Counted from the stretch's first letter, positions 25,570 through 33,960 are shown. The stretch is 64,000 nucleotides of DNA from Nocardioides lianchengensis (GCF_900101465.1 NZ_FMZM01000001.1:372001-436000); one strand, 5' to 3'. Made by a program: numbers and translations. The notes: generated by a model from the sequence alone, not told the origin.

Positions 25570-26964
25570 GTGGTCCCGTCCTTCCTCGCCCGTGAGCGGA
25601 CCGTCGCCGGTCCCGGCTACAGCCGGTGGCTGATCCCGCCCGCCGCGCTGGCCGTCCACCTGTGCATCGGCCAGGTGTACGCCACCAGCGTCTACAAGAC
25701 CGCCCTGGTGAAGCACTTCGACAGCACCCTGACCGCGGTCGGCGTCGTCTTCTCGATCGCCATCGTGATGCTCGGTCTCTCGGCGGCGGTCGCCGGCACC
25801 TGGGTGGACCGCAACGGGCCGCGCGCGGCGATGTTCGTCTCCGCGTGCTTCTGGGTGACCGGCTTCCTGGTCGCGGCCCTCGGCATCGCCTCCGAGCAGC
25901 TCTGGCTGGTCTACCTCGGGTACGGCGTGATCGGCGGCATCGGGCTCGGCATCGGCTACATCTCGCCGGTCTCGACGCTGATCAAGTGGTTCCCCGACCG
26001 GCCCGGCCTCGCGACCGGCATGGCGATCATGGGCTTCGGCGGCGGCGCCCTGATCGCCAGCCCGCTGAGCGGCCGGCTGCTCTCGCTCTACGACGACGCC
26101 TACGACTCGACCGACCCGACCTCGGTCGCCGACGGTCACGCCGTGATGCTGCTCTTCCTGACCCTGGGCGCGGTCTACCTGGTCTTCATGATGTTCGGCG
26201 CGTTCACCGTGCGGGTGCCGGCCGACGACTGGAAGCCGGACGGCTGGGAGCCCTCGCAGGTGGCGCAGAAGGACCTGGTCACCACGGCCAGCGTGACCGC
26301 GAACAACGCGATCCGCACGCCCCAGTTCTGGCTGCTGTGGGTCGTGCTGTTCTGCAACGTCACCGCCGGCATCGGCATCCTCGAGCAGGCCGCCCCGATG
26401 ATCCAGGACTTCTTCCGTGAGGACGGCACGTCGAGCGTGAGCGCCGCCGCGGCCGGCGGCTTCGTGGGGCTGCTGTCGATCGCCAACATGGCCGGCCGGT
26501 TCGTGTGGTCCTCGACCTCCGACGTGGTCGGCCGCAAGCCGATCTACGTCCTCTACCTCGGCGCCGGGCTGGTCGCCTACGTCCTCCTGGCGACTCTCGG
26601 GGCGAGCTCGACGGTGCTGTTCGTGCTCTTCGCGGCGATCATCCTGTCCTTCTACGGCGGCGGGTTCGCCACCGTCCCGGCGTACCTGCGCGACCTGTTC
26701 GGCACCCTCCAGGTGGGCGCCATCCACGGTCGGCTGCTGACCGCCTGGTCGGCGGCGGGCGTGGCCGGACCGCTCATCGTTAACCAGATCCTCGACACCC
26801 AGGGCACGCCCGGGGAGCTCACCGCCGACGCCTACCGGCCGGCCCTGTTCGTCATGGTCGGGCTGCTCGCGGTGGGCTCGGTCGCCAACCTGCTGGTCCG
26901 ACCGGTGAGCGAGCGGTTCCACGAACCGTCGGCCGATCGGGACCTCGAGAGGAGCGCGTCATGA
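25570..26964 (+). CDS. OFA-family MFS transporter (oxalate/formate antiporter type)
   Basis: The 464-residue membrane protein has about 12 helices and the OFA features: LCIGQVYATSVYKTAL in helix 1, WVDRNGPRAAMFVSACFW after helix 2, GYGVIGGIGLGIGYISPVST, IKWFPDRPGLATGMAIMGFG, and GRFVWSSTSDVVGRKPIY between the halves. Members move organic anions such as oxalate, formate or other small carboxylates, and the substrate here is not known. The start is GTG 25570 with GGAGG eight bases upstream. Its stop overlaps the ATG of a 33-residue membrane peptide gene, a known companion of this transporter type. Confidence 0.9.
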   Translation: MVPSFLARERTVAGPGYSRWLIPPAALAVHLCIGQVYATSVYKTALVKHFDSTLTAVGVVFSIAIVMLGLSAAVAGTWVDRNGPRAAMFVSACFWVTGFLVAALGIASEQLWLVYLGYGVIGGIGLGIGYISPVSTLIKWFPDRPGLATGMAIMGFGGGALIASPLSGRLLSLYDDAYDSTDPTSVADGHAVMLLFLTLGAVYLVFMMFGAFTVRVPADDWKPDGWEPSQVAQKDLVTTASVTANNAIRTPQFWLLWVVLFCNVTAGIGILEQAAPMIQDFFREDGTSSVSAAAAGGFVGLLSIANMAGRFVWSSTSDVVGRKPIYVLYLGAGLVAYVLLATLGASSTVLFVLFAAIILSFYGGGFATVPAYLRDLFGTLQVGAIHGRLLTAWSAAGVAGPLIVNQILDTQGTPGELTADAYRPALFVMVGLLAVGSVANLLVRPVSERFHEPSADRDLERSAS

Positions 26965-27062
26965 CCGCCCGCATCGTCGTCGCCTGGGCCCTGGTGGGGG
27001 TCCCGCTCGTGTACGGCGTGGTCGAGACCCTGCGGAAGGCCGCCACGCTGTTCACCGGCTGA
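26961..27062 (+). CDS. MFS transporter small subunit (33 residues)
   Basis: This gene encodes MTARIVVAWALVGVPLVYGV plus 13 more residues, a single membrane helix followed by ETLRKAATLF. Its ATG overlaps the transporter stop as ATGA and it has GAGAGGAG seven bases upstream. Tiny proteins with the pattern AW-x2-VG-x-PL-x-(Y/W)G are found directly behind OFA-type transporters in many bacteria and are annotated as MFS small subunits. The tight coupling and preserved ribosome site argue that it is translated. It probably stabilises or modulates the transporter. Confidence 0.8.
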   Translation: MTARIVVAWALVGVPLVYGVVETLRKAATLFTG

Positions 27063-27099
27063 GCACGGCTCTCAGGACCGCGACGGTTAGCATTTGCCC

Positions 27100-27693
27100 G
27101 TGTCCAGCCGGTGGCAGCGCCTCCTCGCCGAAGCGGGCCGGTTCCTCGCCGTCGGCGGACTGGCCACGCTGGTGGCGCTGTTCCTGTTCAACGTGCTGGT
27201 CCACGGGCTCTTCCCGGGCGTCCCCGCGTTGCTGGGCGACCAGCCCATCCCGGCGTACGTCCTGGCCAACAGCGTGGGCATGGTCGTCAGCTACCACGGC
27301 AGTCGCACCTACGCGTTCCGCGACCGGCCGTCGACGCACGCCGACGGCGGCCTGACCGCCTTCGTGCTCATCAACGTGGTCACGATGCTGCTCCCGATCG
27401 CCTGCCTGACGATCAGCCGCGACGTGCTCGGTCTCGACGACCCGGTCTCCGACAACATCGCGGCCAACGTGATCGGCCTTGTGCTCGGTTTGGCCGCACG
27501 GTTCTACCTCTTCCGGACCTTCGTCTTCCGCCGGCCGATCAACCTCAACGACCTCTACCTGCCGGACGCGCTGCCGGACGGCCACGAGCCGCCGGTCGAC
27601 GGCGAGGGTCGGGTGCTGCCTGGCGGGCCGGTCAGCGAGCCGACGCCCACAGACTCGTCCAGGGGTGTCCCAGCTCCGCCGTCAGCTCCCTGA
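27100..27693 (+). CDS. GtrA-family membrane protein
   Basis: GtrA-like proteins are small four-helix membrane proteins proposed to move lipid-linked sugars across the membrane for cell-wall or surface glycan assembly. This one has about 197 residues from GTG 27100; a TTG two codons upstream is an alternative. Family features are [54 protein letters not shown] and [21 protein letters not shown] Pro-rich cytoplasmic tail of about 45 residues follows. The last 62 bases overlap, in the opposite direction, the end of the Maf gene. Confidence 0.88.
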   Translation: MSSRWQRLLAEAGRFLAVGGLATLVALFLFNVLVHGLFPGVPALLGDQPIPAYVLANSVGMVVSYHGSRTYAFRDRPSTHADGGLTAFVLINVVTMLLPIACLTISRDVLGLDDPVSDNIAANVIGLVLGLAARFYLFRTFVFRRPINLNDLYLPDALPDGHEPPVDGEGRVLPGGPVSEPTPTDSSRGVPAPPSAP

Positions 27694-28237
27694 GCAGCGG
27701 CAGGCTGACCCCGACCACGTTGTGGTGGTCGCCCTCGATCCCCGTGACGAACGCCCCGGCGAGGCCGTCGATCGTGAAGGCTCCGGCCACCCACAACGGC
27801 TCGCCGGTGGCGACGTACGCCTCGATCTCGGCGTCGGTGACGTCGGCGAAGTGGACGGTGGTCGACGCGGTCGCCGCGGCGGTCCGTCCGGTCGCGGTGT
27901 CGGTGAGGCAGTGACCGGTGCGCAGCACCCCGCTGCGGCCCCGCATCGCCCGCCATCGCCGGGTCGCCTCGGCGGCGTCGGCCGGCTTGCCCAGTGCCTC
28001 GCCGTCCAGCTCCAGCACCGAGTCGCAGCCCAGCACCAGCGCCCCGGCCGGGACGTCGTCGCGTCCCACGACAGCGTCGCACTTGAGCCGGGCCAGCCCG
28101 AGCGCGAGCTCGCCTGGCGCCAGTCCCACCAGCTGCGACTCGTCCACCCCGGACACGATCACCACCGGCTCGACCCCGGCCGAGCGGAGCGTGGCGAGAC
28201 GGGCGGGGGAGGCCGAGGCCAGCACGAGCGTGGTCAC
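27632..28237 (-). CDS. maf: Maf-family nucleoside triphosphate pyrophosphatase
   Basis: Maf proteins hydrolyse non-canonical or canonical nucleoside triphosphates to monophosphates and can affect septum formation. From GTG 28237 the protein has 201 residues, the normal size. It opens with [19 protein letters not shown], the signature SxSPxR. It continues with [37 protein letters not shown] (catalytic Asp region), and ends with [20 protein letters not shown] and [18 protein letters not shown]. An upstream extension to 28270 is less likely to be coding. It is convergent with, and overlaps, gtrA by 62 bp. Confidence 0.95.
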   Translation of the reverse strand: MTTLVLASASPARLATLRSAGVEPVVIVSGVDESQLVGLAPGELALGLARLKCDAVVGRDDVPAGALVLGCDSVLELDGEALGKPADAAEATRRWRAMRGRSGVLRTGHCLTDTATGRTAAATASTTVHFADVTDAEIEAYVATGEPLWVAGAFTIDGLAGAFVTGIEGDHHNVVGVSLPLLRELTAELGHPWTSLWASAR

Positions 28238-28266
28238 GGGCCGAGGGTACGGCGGGTGTTGGCCCC

Positions 28267-28839
28267 TCAAGTCAGGAACTCGAGAGCGTCGCCGAAGGCG
28301 CAGGCCGCGAGGGCGGCGATCTGCGGGTCCTCGTCGACGTGCTCGGGGGCGCGCATCGCGAGCATGACGTTGATGAGCATGCCGTGGGCGACGAAGTCGC
28401 GGACCTCGTCGTCGCTCCAGCCCGTACGACGGACCGTCTCGAAGATCCGGGCCATGCAGGCGCGGGCGGAGCGGGCGATCTCCTCGTGCCCGCCACCGGA
28501 GAAGCCGTGCATCATCACCTGGAGCAGGTCCCGGTCGGCGAGCAGCGCGGTGTAGGCGAGGCCGAGCTGCTCGCGCGCGTCCTCGGCGGTCGGGTCGAAG
28601 GTGGGGTCGTCGACGACCTCGGCGAAGGCGTCGCGGATGCGGAGGGTCGAGCGCTCGAAGACCTCCAGGAACAGCTCCAGCTTGGTGCCGAAGATGCGGA
28701 CGACGTACGGCTGCGAGACGCCGGCCTCGCGGGCCACCTTGTCGGTGCTGGTGCCGGCGTACCCGCCCTGCGCGAACGCCCGGGTCGCCGCCTGCAGGAC
28801 GAGCTCGCGGCGGTCGTCGGCGCTCATCCGGGTGTTCAT
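28267..28839 (-). CDS. TetR-family regulator of the adjacent efflux pump
   Basis: The 190-residue protein has an N-terminal helix-turn-helix ([36 protein letters not shown]) and a helical ligand-binding domain with [12 protein letters not shown] and [17 protein letters not shown]. It is divergent from a 14-helix drug-efflux-type transporter, with a long inverted repeat in the 81-bp gap. This is the classic arrangement in which the regulator represses both genes and is released by the pump's substrate. Confidence 0.92.
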   Translation of the reverse strand: MNTRMSADDRRELVLQAATRAFAQGGYAGTSTDKVAREAGVSQPYVVRIFGTKLELFLEVFERSTLRIRDAFAEVVDDPTFDPTAEDAREQLGLAYTALLADRDLLQVMMHGFSGGGHEEIARSARACMARIFETVRRTGWSDDEVRDFVAHGMLINVMLAMRAPEHVDEDPQIAALAACAFGDALEFLT

Positions 28840-28858
28840 GGTTGACAGATTATCACTC

Positions 28859-28888
28859 GATTACTTAGCGTCGTCGGCGTAAGTAATC
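28859..28888. promoter_or_regulatory. TetR operator between regulator and efflux pump
   Basis: GATTACTTA and its complement TAAGTAATC are separated by 12 bases. A related half (GATTATCA, in the opposite sense) lies just to the left, inside an AT-rich patch that likely holds the regulator's -10 element. The site would block both divergent promoters. Confidence 0.75.
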
Positions 28889-28920
28889 ATTCAATGCCTT
28901 CCAAGGGTGAGGAGCCCACG

Positions 28921-30345
28921 ATGACCTCCACCGTCACCGCCCCCGACCGCGGGGCCGACCGGCCGGTCGCCCCCGCCCGCCGCCGGGTCCCCGTCTGGGT
29001 CGCCGTCGTCGCGGCCTCGCTGCCGATGTTCATGGCCACCCTCGACAACCTGGTGATGACGACCGCGCTGCCCGTCGTCCGCGCCGACCTGGACGCGAGC
29101 GTGAGCCAGCTGTCGTGGTTCCTGAACGCCTACACGCTCACCTTCGCGACGTTCATGCTCCCGGCCGCGACCCTCGGCGACCGGCTCGGCCGGCGCCGGG
29201 TGATGCTCGCCGGCATCGCCGTCTTCACGCTCGCCTCGGTGGCCAGCGCGCTCAGCACCAGCAGCGAGGCGCTGATCGCCGCCCGCGCGGTCCAGGGCCT
29301 CGGCGCCGCGGCGATCATGCCCCTGTCCCTGACCCTGCTCGCCTCGGCGGTGCCGCCCGCGATGCGCGCGGTCGCGATCGGCATCTGGGGCGGCGTGTCC
29401 GGCCTCGGGGTCGCGCTCGGCCCGGTCGTCGGGGGAGCGGTGGTCGAGGGCGTCAGCTGGCAGGCCATCTTCTGGCTGAACGTGCCGGTCGCGGTGGTCG
29501 CCGTACCCCTGCTGCTGATGGCGGTCCCGGAGTCGCGCGGCGCCTGGCAGCGCCTCGACCCGGTCGGCACGCTGCTGCTCGGCGGCGCGGTCCTGCTCGG
29601 CATCTGGGGGATCGTCCACGGCAACGAGGACGGCTGGTCCGACCCGGCCGTGCTCGGCCCGCTGGTCGTCGCGGCGCTGCTCGTGCCGTCGTACGTCGTC
29701 TGGGCCCGCGGGCGGGCGCACGCCGTGCTGCCGCTGCGACTGTTCGAGAGCCGTGGGTTCTCGGTGGCCAACGCCATCGGCCTGACCTTCACGATCGGCA
29801 TGTTCGGCGCGGTCTTCCTGCTCTCGCAGTACCTCCAGGTCGTCGAGGGCTACAGCCCGCTCGAGGCCGGCCTGCGGACCCTGCCCTGGACCGCGGCGCC
29901 GATGGTCGTCGCCCCCATCGCCGGCGCGATCTCGGCCCGGACCGGCCTGCGCTCGCTGCTGGTCACCGGCCTGGCGCTGCAGACGGCCTCGCTGGTCTGG
30001 TTCGCCTGGCTGACCGAGAACGGCCAGCCCTACGCCGACTTCGTCGTCCCGCTCGCCATGGCCGGGATCGGCATGGGCCTGACCTTCGCGCCGAGCGCCA
30101 CCGCGGTCCTCGAGGGCCTGCCCGACGGCGACTTCGCGATCGCCAGCTCGGCCAACTCCACGATCCGCGAGTTCGGCGTCGCGCTCGGCGTCGCGCTGCT
30201 CACCGCGGTCTTCCTCGGGTACGGCGGCGAGATCTCCCCGACGGGGTACGACGGCGCCGTCGGTCCGGCCCTGCTCACCGGTGCGGGAGCGGTCGCGGTC
30301 GCGCTGGTGGCCGCCCTGTTCGCCCCCGGGCGGACGCGGGCCTGA
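28921..30345 (+). CDS. MFS efflux transporter, DHA2 (EmrB/QacA) type
   Basis: The protein has 474 residues from ATG 28921, which is preceded by GAGGAG; an upstream ATG at 28894 is less well placed. It has about 14 membrane helices. Family motifs are LDNLVMTTALPVVRADL in helix 1, GDRLGRRRVMLAGIAVFTLA (motif A), ARAVQGLGAAAIMPLSL (motif B), and GIWGGVSGLGVALGPVVGGA (motif C of drug antiporters). Members expel drugs, dyes or toxic metabolites using the proton gradient. The divergent TetR gene and palindromic operator imply induction by a substrate. Confidence 0.93.
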   Translation: MTSTVTAPDRGADRPVAPARRRVPVWVAVVAASLPMFMATLDNLVMTTALPVVRADLDASVSQLSWFLNAYTLTFATFMLPAATLGDRLGRRRVMLAGIAVFTLASVASALSTSSEALIAARAVQGLGAAAIMPLSLTLLASAVPPAMRAVAIGIWGGVSGLGVALGPVVGGAVVEGVSWQAIFWLNVPVAVVAVPLLLMAVPESRGAWQRLDPVGTLLLGGAVLLGIWGIVHGNEDGWSDPAVLGPLVVAALLVPSYVVWARGRAHAVLPLRLFESRGFSVANAIGLTFTIGMFGAVFLLSQYLQVVEGYSPLEAGLRTLPWTAAPMVVAPIAGAISARTGLRSLLVTGLALQTASLVWFAWLTENGQPYADFVVPLAMAGIGMGLTFAPSATAVLEGLPDGDFAIASSANSTIREFGVALGVALLTAVFLGYGGEISPTGYDGAVGPALLTGAGAVAVALVAALFAPGRTRA

Positions 30346-30379
30346 CGGACGGTCTGGTCCACCCCGGCATGATGGAGGG

Positions 30380-31399
30380 GTGGACCGGACCGACCGCCGA
30401 CCCTCCCGACTGCCCCGACTCCTCGCCGGGGCAGTCGTGCTCGTGCTCGTCGCCGGGGTCGCCCTGGTCACCGCCGCCCGCTCCCAGCACTGGGGACCCT
30501 TCGCGTTGGACCCGCAGCTCGACAACCCGTTCCTGGACCGGCCGCAGTACGTCGAGGCGGGCAGCAGCACCGACGAGGCCGCCCGCCAGGCGGCCGCCGA
30601 CGGCGACGGGAACGCCGCCATCTACGAACGGCTCGCGAAGGTCCCGCAGGGCATCTGGCTGACCCCGGAGGACTTCCCGCGCGGCCAGGTCGGCGACCAC
30701 GTGGCCGAGATCGTGAAGAAGGCCGACGACGAGGGCGACCTGCCGGTCTTCGTCGTCTACGGCATCCCCGACCGCGACTGCACCGGTGGCTTCTCTGCCG
30801 GTGGCCTGAGCAACGAGGACTACGGCCCGTGGGTCGACGAGATCGCGAGGGCCGCGGGTGGGGGAGACGCGGCGGTCGTCGTCCTGGAGCCCGACGCGCT
30901 CGCCTCGGCGATCGACTGCGACAACCGGTCCGAGCGGGTCGACCTGATCGCGGCGGCGGTCGACAGCCTCCGCGAGGCCGGCGTCACGACGTACGTCGAC
31001 GGCGGCCACTCCTCGTGGATCCGCGCTGGGGACCTGGCGCCGCTGCTGAAGGAGGTCGGCGTCGACACCGTCCGCGGGTTCGCGACCAACGTCTCCAACT
31101 TCCAGACCGACGCCGACGAGCGCGCGTTCGCCGACGAGCTCGTCGAGCTGCTGGGCGGTGACGTCCACTACGTCATCGACCGGGGTCGCAACGGCAACGG
31201 AGCCTCCGACGAGTGGTGCAACCCGTCCGGCCGGGCCTTCGGCGACCAGCCCGGGTACGTCGACGACAGCACCCGGCTGGACGCCTACCTGTGGGTGAAG
31301 CCGCCCGGCGAGAGCGACGGCGAGTGCAACGGCGGTCCGGCCGCCGGTGGGTTCTGGGCGCAGCGGGTGCAGGAGCTGGCGGCCGCGTCGGGCTGGTGA
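30380..31399 (+). CDS. Glycoside hydrolase family 6 (cellulase-type), membrane-anchored or secreted
   Basis: The mature part matches family 6 hydrolases, which cleave beta-1,4-glucan with inversion. Signature one is VVYGIPDRDCTGGFSAGG, with the catalytic acid region, and signature two is VVVLEPDALA. Other family segments are YVDGGHSSWI, GFATNVSNFQ, YVIDRGRNGNG, WCNPSGRAFG and LDAYLWVKPPGESDG. The 339 residues start at GTG 30380 with GGAGG immediately before it, a close spacing. The N-terminus is one hydrophobic helix (LLAGAVVLVLVAGVALVTAA) with basic residues before it, so it is a signal peptide or anchor. There is no cellulose-binding module. The true substrate may be a surface or storage glucan. 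Confidence 0.9.
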   Translation: MDRTDRRPSRLPRLLAGAVVLVLVAGVALVTAARSQHWGPFALDPQLDNPFLDRPQYVEAGSSTDEAARQAAADGDGNAAIYERLAKVPQGIWLTPEDFPRGQVGDHVAEIVKKADDEGDLPVFVVYGIPDRDCTGGFSAGGLSNEDYGPWVDEIARAAGGGDAAVVVLEPDALASAIDCDNRSERVDLIAAAVDSLREAGVTTYVDGGHSSWIRAGDLAPLLKEVGVDTVRGFATNVSNFQTDADERAFADELVELLGGDVHYVIDRGRNGNGASDEWCNPSGRAFGDQPGYVDDSTRLDAYLWVKPPGESDGECNGGPAAGGFWAQRVQELAAASGW

Positions 31400-31448
31400 G
31401 GCTGACCACACGGGCGCACGACGTGACCCGCGTTGTTAGGCTCCAGCC

Positions 31449-32678
31449 ATGGAAGCGGGCAACGAGTGGACCGCGGTAATCATCGAGGACGATCCGGACG
31501 TCCGTGACCTGATCGACATCGTGCTCACGCAGTCCGGGTTCAAGACGGTCGTTGCCGAGAACGGGCACCTGGGCGTGGAGGCGGTGCGGGCGAACAACCC
31601 GCTCATCACCACCCTCGACGTCAACATGCCCGGCATGGACGGGTTCGCGGTCGCCAAGCGGCTGCGCGAGTTCAGCAACACCTACCTGATCATGATCACC
31701 GCCCTCGGCGACGAGATCGACGTCGTCCAGGGCTTCGAGGCGGGGGCCGACGACTACCTCGTCAAGCCGTTCCGCCCGCGCGAGCTCCGAGCCCGCGCCG
31801 ACTCCATGCTGCGCCGGCCGCGCTCGCGCGAGGACGTCCCGCACGGCGCCGCCGACGCGCCCGCACCGCCGCCCCCGCCGCCGGCCCCCACCCCCGAGCC
31901 GGAGCCCGAGGAGGAGTCCTGGGCCGCCGCGGCCGCCCGCGCGCTCTCCTCCGGGTCCGGCGGGACCTACTCCGGCGCCGGCAAGCGTCGGGCTGCCGAG
32001 CCCGAGGCCCCGGCCGCCGCACCGCCCGCCCCCGCTGCGCCGCCCCCGGCCTACCAGCCGCCCGCGCCCCCGCAGCCGGCGTACGAGCCGCCGCCCGCGA
32101 CCCAGCCCCCGGCCCCGCACCCGCCGGCCCAGCAGCCCCCGCAGCAGCCGGTCTATGAGCCGCCGCCCCCGGCGTACCAGCCGCCGCCGCAGCAGCCGGT
32201 CTACGAGCCGCCGCCGGCCCAGCCGGCGTACCAGCCGGCGCCGGCGCAGCCCGCCTACCAGCCGCCGCCGACCCAGCCGGTCCAGCCGGTCCAGCCGGCC
32301 GCGCCCGCCTACCAGGCCCCGGCGCCCGCCCAGCCGGCCGCGTCCGGGGGAGGGTGGCTGCGCTTCAACGGCCTCGCGGTCAACCCGGAGACCCGGATCG
32401 CGACCGTCAACGGCGCCGCCGTCGACCTGTCCCGCCCCGAGTTCGACCTGCTCGCCTCGCTGATGGAGACCGGTCGCCGCGTGCGCAGCAAGGCCGACCT
32501 CGTGCTGACCATGCGCGGCCAGCAGTACGTCACGTCGTACTTCGTCAACGAGGCCGACAAGCGATCGGTCGAGGTCCACGTCGCCAACATCCGCCGCAAG
32601 CTCGGCGACGACGGCGCCACCGCCCGCTTCGTCGAGACCGTCAAGGGCGTCGGCTTCCGGATGGCTGAGACGCACTGA
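31449..32678 (+). CDS. OmpR-type response regulator with very long proline-rich linker
   Basis: The 409-residue protein has a receiver domain at residues 8-125 with the acidic pocket EDD at 13-15, phospho-acceptor Asp57 in TTLDVNMPGMDG and conserved Lys106 in DYLVKPF. A winged-helix DNA-binding domain at about residues 308-405 follows (PEFDLLASLMETGRRVRSK, VEVHVANIRRKLGDDG, VETVKGVGFRM). Between them lie about 180 residues, unlike the usual 5-20 of this family. They are rich in Pro, Ala, Gln and Tyr, with repeating YEPPP, YQPPP and QPAYQP units. No histidine kinase gene is adjacent. The linker is low in complexity at the DNA level too. Confidence 0.9.
   Translation: MEAGNEWTAVIIEDDPDVRDLIDIVLTQSGFKTVVAENGHLGVEAVRANNPLITTLDVNMPGMDGFAVAKRLREFSNTYLIMITALGDEIDVVQGFEAGADDYLVKPFRPRELRARADSMLRRPRSREDVPHGAADAPAPPPPPPAPTPEPEPEEESWAAAAARALSSGSGGTYSGAGKRRAAEPEAPAAAPPAPAAPPPAYQPPAPPQPAYEPPPATQPPAPHPPAQQPPQQPVYEPPPPAYQPPPQQPVYEPPPAQPAYQPAPAQPAYQPPPTQPVQPVQPAAPAYQAPAPAQPAASGGGWLRFNGLAVNPETRIATVNGAAVDLSRPEFDLLASLMETGRRVRSKADLVLTMRGQQYVTSYFVNEADKRSVEVHVANIRRKLGDDGATARFVETVKGVGFRMAETH
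32040..32340 (+). repeat. Degenerate tandem repeat coding for the Pro-rich linker
   Basis: Within the response regulator, short units of 15-24 bases such as CAGCCGGTCTACGAGCCGCC and CAGCCGGCGTACCAGCCG recur imperfectly. They encode xQPxYxPPP repeats. Slippage here could change linker length between strains. Confidence 0.7.
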
Positions 32679-32716
32679 TCGCCGCGGGGCCGCCCGGGTC
32701 CGCCCGGGCCGCCCGG

Positions 32717-32790
32717 GCTGTAACGCGATGTTCGCCGCACTCCGTACGCGCTGCAGCGCGTACCTAGTGCGGCGAACATCGCGTTACAGC
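32717..32790. repeat. Long palindrome, copy 1 of a 72-bp identical repeat
   Basis: Bases 32717-32741 pair perfectly with 32766-32790 (25-bp arms beginning GCTGTAACGCGATGTTCGCC). The centre is a perfect 20-bp palindrome, GTACGCGCTGCAGCGCGTAC (32744-32763), with only two mismatched bases on each side. The whole 74-base element could extrude as a cruciform. Bases 32717-32788 are identical, in the same orientation, to 33866-33937. The two copies flank the AbiEi-like gene. Confidence 0.95.
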
Positions 32791-32896
32791 AGCGGCGCGG
32801 GCCACCAGGCGTCCACAACCCGCCGCGAGGCGCCGGTCGTCCACAGGGCGCGGACGACCGCTCCACCGGCGGCCGAAGCCGTTCGAGGGTGGCGGC

Positions 32897-33850
32897 ATGC
32901 ACCCGCGGATCGCTGCCGCCTTCCGGACGGCCCCCCACCTCGTCACCCGCTCGCTCGCGCTGGCCTGCCTGATGACGCCTCGGCAGGTCGACGACCTGGT
33001 CCGTCGGGGCGAGTGGGTCGCGGTGCGCCGGGGCGTGTACGCCGAGCGGACGCACGTGCAGTCGCTGGCCCATCGCGCCGACCGGCAGCGCCTGTACGAC
33101 GACGCTGCCGCGCTCGCGACCTCGATCGTCCACGTGCGCAGCCACGAGAGCGCGGCCGTCGTGTGGGGGATGGCCGTGCTGCTCGACAGCACGCCGACCA
33201 CCCACCTCACGGTGCCGCTCCCGTCCAGCGGCACCCACATGCCCCAGCGCAGCCGTCACCGAGCAGGCGCCAAGCACCACCTCGCGCCGTACGACGACCG
33301 CGACCAGCCGGCGACGGTGGACGGCGTTCGCGTCCTGGGACGCGCCCGGACCGCGGCCGACATCGCCCGCGAGCACGGACTGGTCCCGGGCGTCGTGGCG
33401 GCCGATGCCGCGCTGCGGGACGGAGTGACTCCGGCCGAGCTGGCCGCCGTACCCGAGCGGATGGTGTGCTGGCCGCACGTGAGCACGGTCCGACAGGCCG
33501 TCGATCTTGCGGATCCGGGGTCCGAGTCGTCAGGTGAGACGTTGTCGAGGCTGCTGGCCGAGCAGCTCGGGCGCGGCCGACCGCAGACCCAGTTCGGGCT
33601 CTCGCGCGACGGTCGGACAGCGTTCGTCGACCTCCGGCTGGGACGGCACCTCATCGAGTTCGACGGGAGGCTGAAGTACCACCGCGGCCTATCCGACGGC
33701 CTCCTCCCGGAGGACGTGGTGTGGGAGGAGAAGAAGCGGCAGGACTGGCTCGGCGGCTTCGGGACCGGGATGAGCAGGCTGACCTGGTCGGACGTGTGCA
33801 GCGACCTGGCGCCGTACGTCGTCCAGCGTCGCCGCCGTCCCGCGGCCTGA
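32897..33850 (+). CDS. AbiEi-like / DUF559-type protein between two palindromes
   Basis: The 317-residue protein begins like actinobacterial AbiEi-type antitoxin-domain proteins: a helical start, then a winged helix with LMTPRQVDDLVRRGEWVAVR and RGVYAERTH. The middle resembles the same group (SHESAAVVWGMAVL, VRVLGRARTAADIAREHG, DAALRDGVTPAEL). The C-terminal 100 residues look like a DUF559/very-short-patch-repair nuclease fold, with FVDLRLGRHLIEFDGRLKYH giving D...E-x-D...K, and VWEEKKRQDWL after it. Such proteins occur in many copies in these genomes, often without a toxin gene, as here. Defence or DNA repair are possible roles, unproven. The gene lies between two identical palindromes, 108 bp from one and 15 bp from the other. 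Confidence 0.75.
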   Translation: MHPRIAAAFRTAPHLVTRSLALACLMTPRQVDDLVRRGEWVAVRRGVYAERTHVQSLAHRADRQRLYDDAAALATSIVHVRSHESAAVVWGMAVLLDSTPTTHLTVPLPSSGTHMPQRSRHRAGAKHHLAPYDDRDQPATVDGVRVLGRARTAADIAREHGLVPGVVAADAALRDGVTPAELAAVPERMVCWPHVSTVRQAVDLADPGSESSGETLSRLLAEQLGRGRPQTQFGLSRDGRTAFVDLRLGRHLIEFDGRLKYHRGLSDGLLPEDVVWEEKKRQDWLGGFGTGMSRLTWSDVCSDLAPYVVQRRRRPAA

Positions 33851-33865
33851 GGCCGACCGGGGCCA

Positions 33866-33937
33866 GCTGTAACGCGATGTTCGCCGCACTCCGTACGCGC
33901 TGCAGCGCGTACCTAGTGCGGCGAACATCGCGTTACA
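33866..33937. repeat. Long palindrome, copy 2 of the 72-bp identical repeat
   Basis: This copy matches 32717-32788 base for base and in the same direction, so the pair are direct repeats of a palindrome. It follows the stop of the AbiEi-like gene by 15 bases and precedes the end of the lipoprotein gene by 23. Its outermost two bases on the right (TC instead of GC) break the palindrome slightly. Confidence 0.95.
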
Positions 33938-33960
33938 TCAGCGCCCGACGCCCGCTCGGA

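Noticed and set aside
32717..33937. The two palindromes as a minimal CRISPR array or as ordinary terminators
   Set aside because: They are 1.1 kb apart with a whole gene between them, far from CRISPR spacing. At 74 bases with a palindromic core and no U-run they are unlike the terminators in this window.
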